Shown here: positions 5,821-6,696 of the stretch, piece after piece
How positions within the stretch are numbered: position 1 is the stretch's first letter
How the letters are laid out: each line of letters begins with the position of its first letter
Origin: Sinorhizobium sp.
GTDB lineage: Bacteria > Pseudomonadota > Alphaproteobacteria > Rhizobiales > Rhizobiaceae
Length of the DNA: 6,696 nt
Direction: 5' to 3'
Assembly (NCBI GenBank): GCA_031178305.1
Contig: JAPSJG010000216.1
Location: forward strand, 1-6,696
Translations under genes and position numbers: made by a program
The notes under the pieces: generated by a model
What the model saw: the letters and a program-made list of their open reading frames with translations, nothing else
The model's database searches: none
What the model was told of the DNA's origin: nothing

Positions 5821-6696
5821 CCACCGGGGGCGTCACCCATCCTTCCGTGCTCCGCCCCCAACGAGCCGCGATTACCATTGTCGGTTCGAGCCTGATGGCT
5901 TTCGCCGTGTTCCTTTCGGGCTTCGTCATCGTGGAGCCCGCGCCCTATGAAGTCTTCCTGATCGGCCTCATCGGTTTATGGGCTCTCGTCGGCCTCAAGA
6001 TCTCCCGCCATATCGCTCCGCTGCTTGCCCTACTCGCCCTCTTCATGATGGGCGGCATCCTCTCGCTGACCGTCATGGCCGATCTTTCGGCCGGGCAGAT
6101 ATACATGGCCGTCTCCGGCTTTCTCGCGCTCTCGGCTGTCTTCTTTGCCGCCATCATCGAAGGCCGCCATCGCCGACTGCCGCTCGTCTTCAATGCCTGG
6201 ACCGCCGCGGCGATCATCACCGCCCTGCTCGGCATTCTCGGTTACTTCGGCGCCATACCGGGGGCGGCAAGTTTCACGCTGTATGACCGCGCAAAGGGCG
6301 CATTCCAGGATCCAAACGTATTCGGTCCCTACCTTGCCGCGCCGGCACTCTACCTGCTCCACGGGCTGCTCACGCAGCCGATTCACCGCGCTCCTCTGAA
6401 GATCGCCGGCCTGCTGATACTGACGCTCGGCGTCTTTCTCTCCTTCTCGCGGGCCGCCTGGGCGCTCTATCTCTTTTGCGTCGTCTCCCTGGTCTTCATC
6501 ATGCTCTTGAAGGAACGCAGCGGAATGTTCCGTCTCAGAATATTCGTTCTGGCCCTCTGCGGTGCGATTTTCGTCGTGGCGGCACTCGCCGTCGCGTTGC
6601 AATCGGAGCAGGTCGCGACACTCTTTTCGAGCCGAACGCAGCTGGTGCAGGAATATGACGGGGGGCATCTTGGCCGCTTCGACCGGCACCGGATCG
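5817..6696 (+). CDS. O-antigen polymerase/ligase-like membrane protein (Wzy or WaaL type), 3' end outside window
   Basis: The reading frame stays open to the window edge, giving 293 visible codons. The protein is strongly hydrophobic, with about nine likely membrane helices (near 17-38, 44-61, 66-88, 92-112, 124-146, 164-184, 194-210, 212-231, 241-262), followed by the start of a periplasmic loop. Wzy_C/O-antigen-ligase landmarks are visible: DRAKGAFQDPNVFGPYL (157-172), FSFSRAAW (208-215) and GGHLGRFDRH (282-291). In this setting polymerisation of lipid-linked repeat units in the periplasm is more likely than ligation to lipid A core. The two families cannot be told apart by these motifs. 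The start chosen is TTG at 5817, overlapping the TGA of the previous gene by two bases, with GGAAAA (5805-5810) upstream. GTG at 5847 and ATG at 5895 are alternatives; the ATG would cut into the first helix. The overlap points to translational coupling. Confidence 0.87.
   Translation, partial: MTTGGVTHPSVLRPQRAAITIVGSSLMAFAVFLSGFVIVEPAPYEVFLIGLIGLWALVGLKISRHIAPLLALLALFMMGGILSLTVMADLSAGQIYMAVSGFLALSAVFFAAIIEGRHRRLPLVFNAWTAAAIITALLGILGYFGAIPGAASFTLYDRAKGAFQDPNVFGPYLAAPALYLLHGLLTQPIHRAPLKIAGLLILTLGVFLSFSRAAWALYLFCVVSLVFIMLLKERSGMFRLRIFVLALCGAIFVVAALAVALQSEQVATLFSSRTQLVQEYDGGHLGRFDRHRI

Noticed and set aside
6030..6689. A 219-codon minus-strand open frame near the window end
   Set aside because: It is antisense to a membrane protein with clear Wzy_C-type motifs. 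Its polar, Glu/Arg-rich product is what the complement of hydrophobic codons gives.

Overview
The window looks like a chromosome or megaplasmid segment of an alphaproteobacterium of the Rhizobiales. A Sinorhizobium/Ensifer-type organism is my best guess. This rests on GC-rich coding sequence with uniform codon use, the style of the envelope polysaccharide genes, and CtrA-like boxes. It is a recognition-based inference, not a database match. The content is one coherent polysaccharide synthesis and export locus of the Wzx/Wzy-dependent kind. I see no RNA gene, insertion sequence, CRISPR array or prophage gene.

Layout. On the minus strand, 16-2151 encodes a polysaccharide co-polymerase: a Wzz/GumC-type chain-length protein fused to a cytoplasmic domain shaped like a BY-kinase that has lost its key ATP-binding residues. 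It is divided from the rest by a 203-base divergent promoter region (2152-2354). That region holds two CtrA-like direct-repeat boxes, each pointing at its own gene. On the plus strand follow a short Wza-type export lipoprotein (2355-2930), a GT-B family 4 glycosyltransferase (2936-4108), a full-length WcaJ-type polyprenyl-phosphate hexose-1-phosphate transferase (4258-5820), and the start of an O-antigen polymerase/ligase-like membrane protein (from 5817, cut by the window end). A perfect 31-base palindrome overlaps the stop codon of the glycosyltransferase gene and opens the only sizeable gap in the plus-strand cluster (4109-4257).

How the genes work together. The WcaJ-type enzyme loads the first sugar phosphate onto undecaprenyl phosphate at the inner membrane, and the glycosyltransferase extends the repeat unit. 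A flippase, not visible here, would move it across. The Wzy-like protein would polymerise (or ligate) it in the periplasm. The co-polymerase would set chain length and link to the Wza-like lipoprotein for export. The set of genes recalls rhizobial surface adhesin clusters such as the unipolar polysaccharide (upp) locus of Agrobacterium and its Sinorhizobium counterpart. I offer that as a hypothesis, not an identification.

The best leads are the mirrored CtrA-like boxes, the degenerate kinase domain, and the palindrome at 4105-4135. I found no clearly novel multi-gene system.
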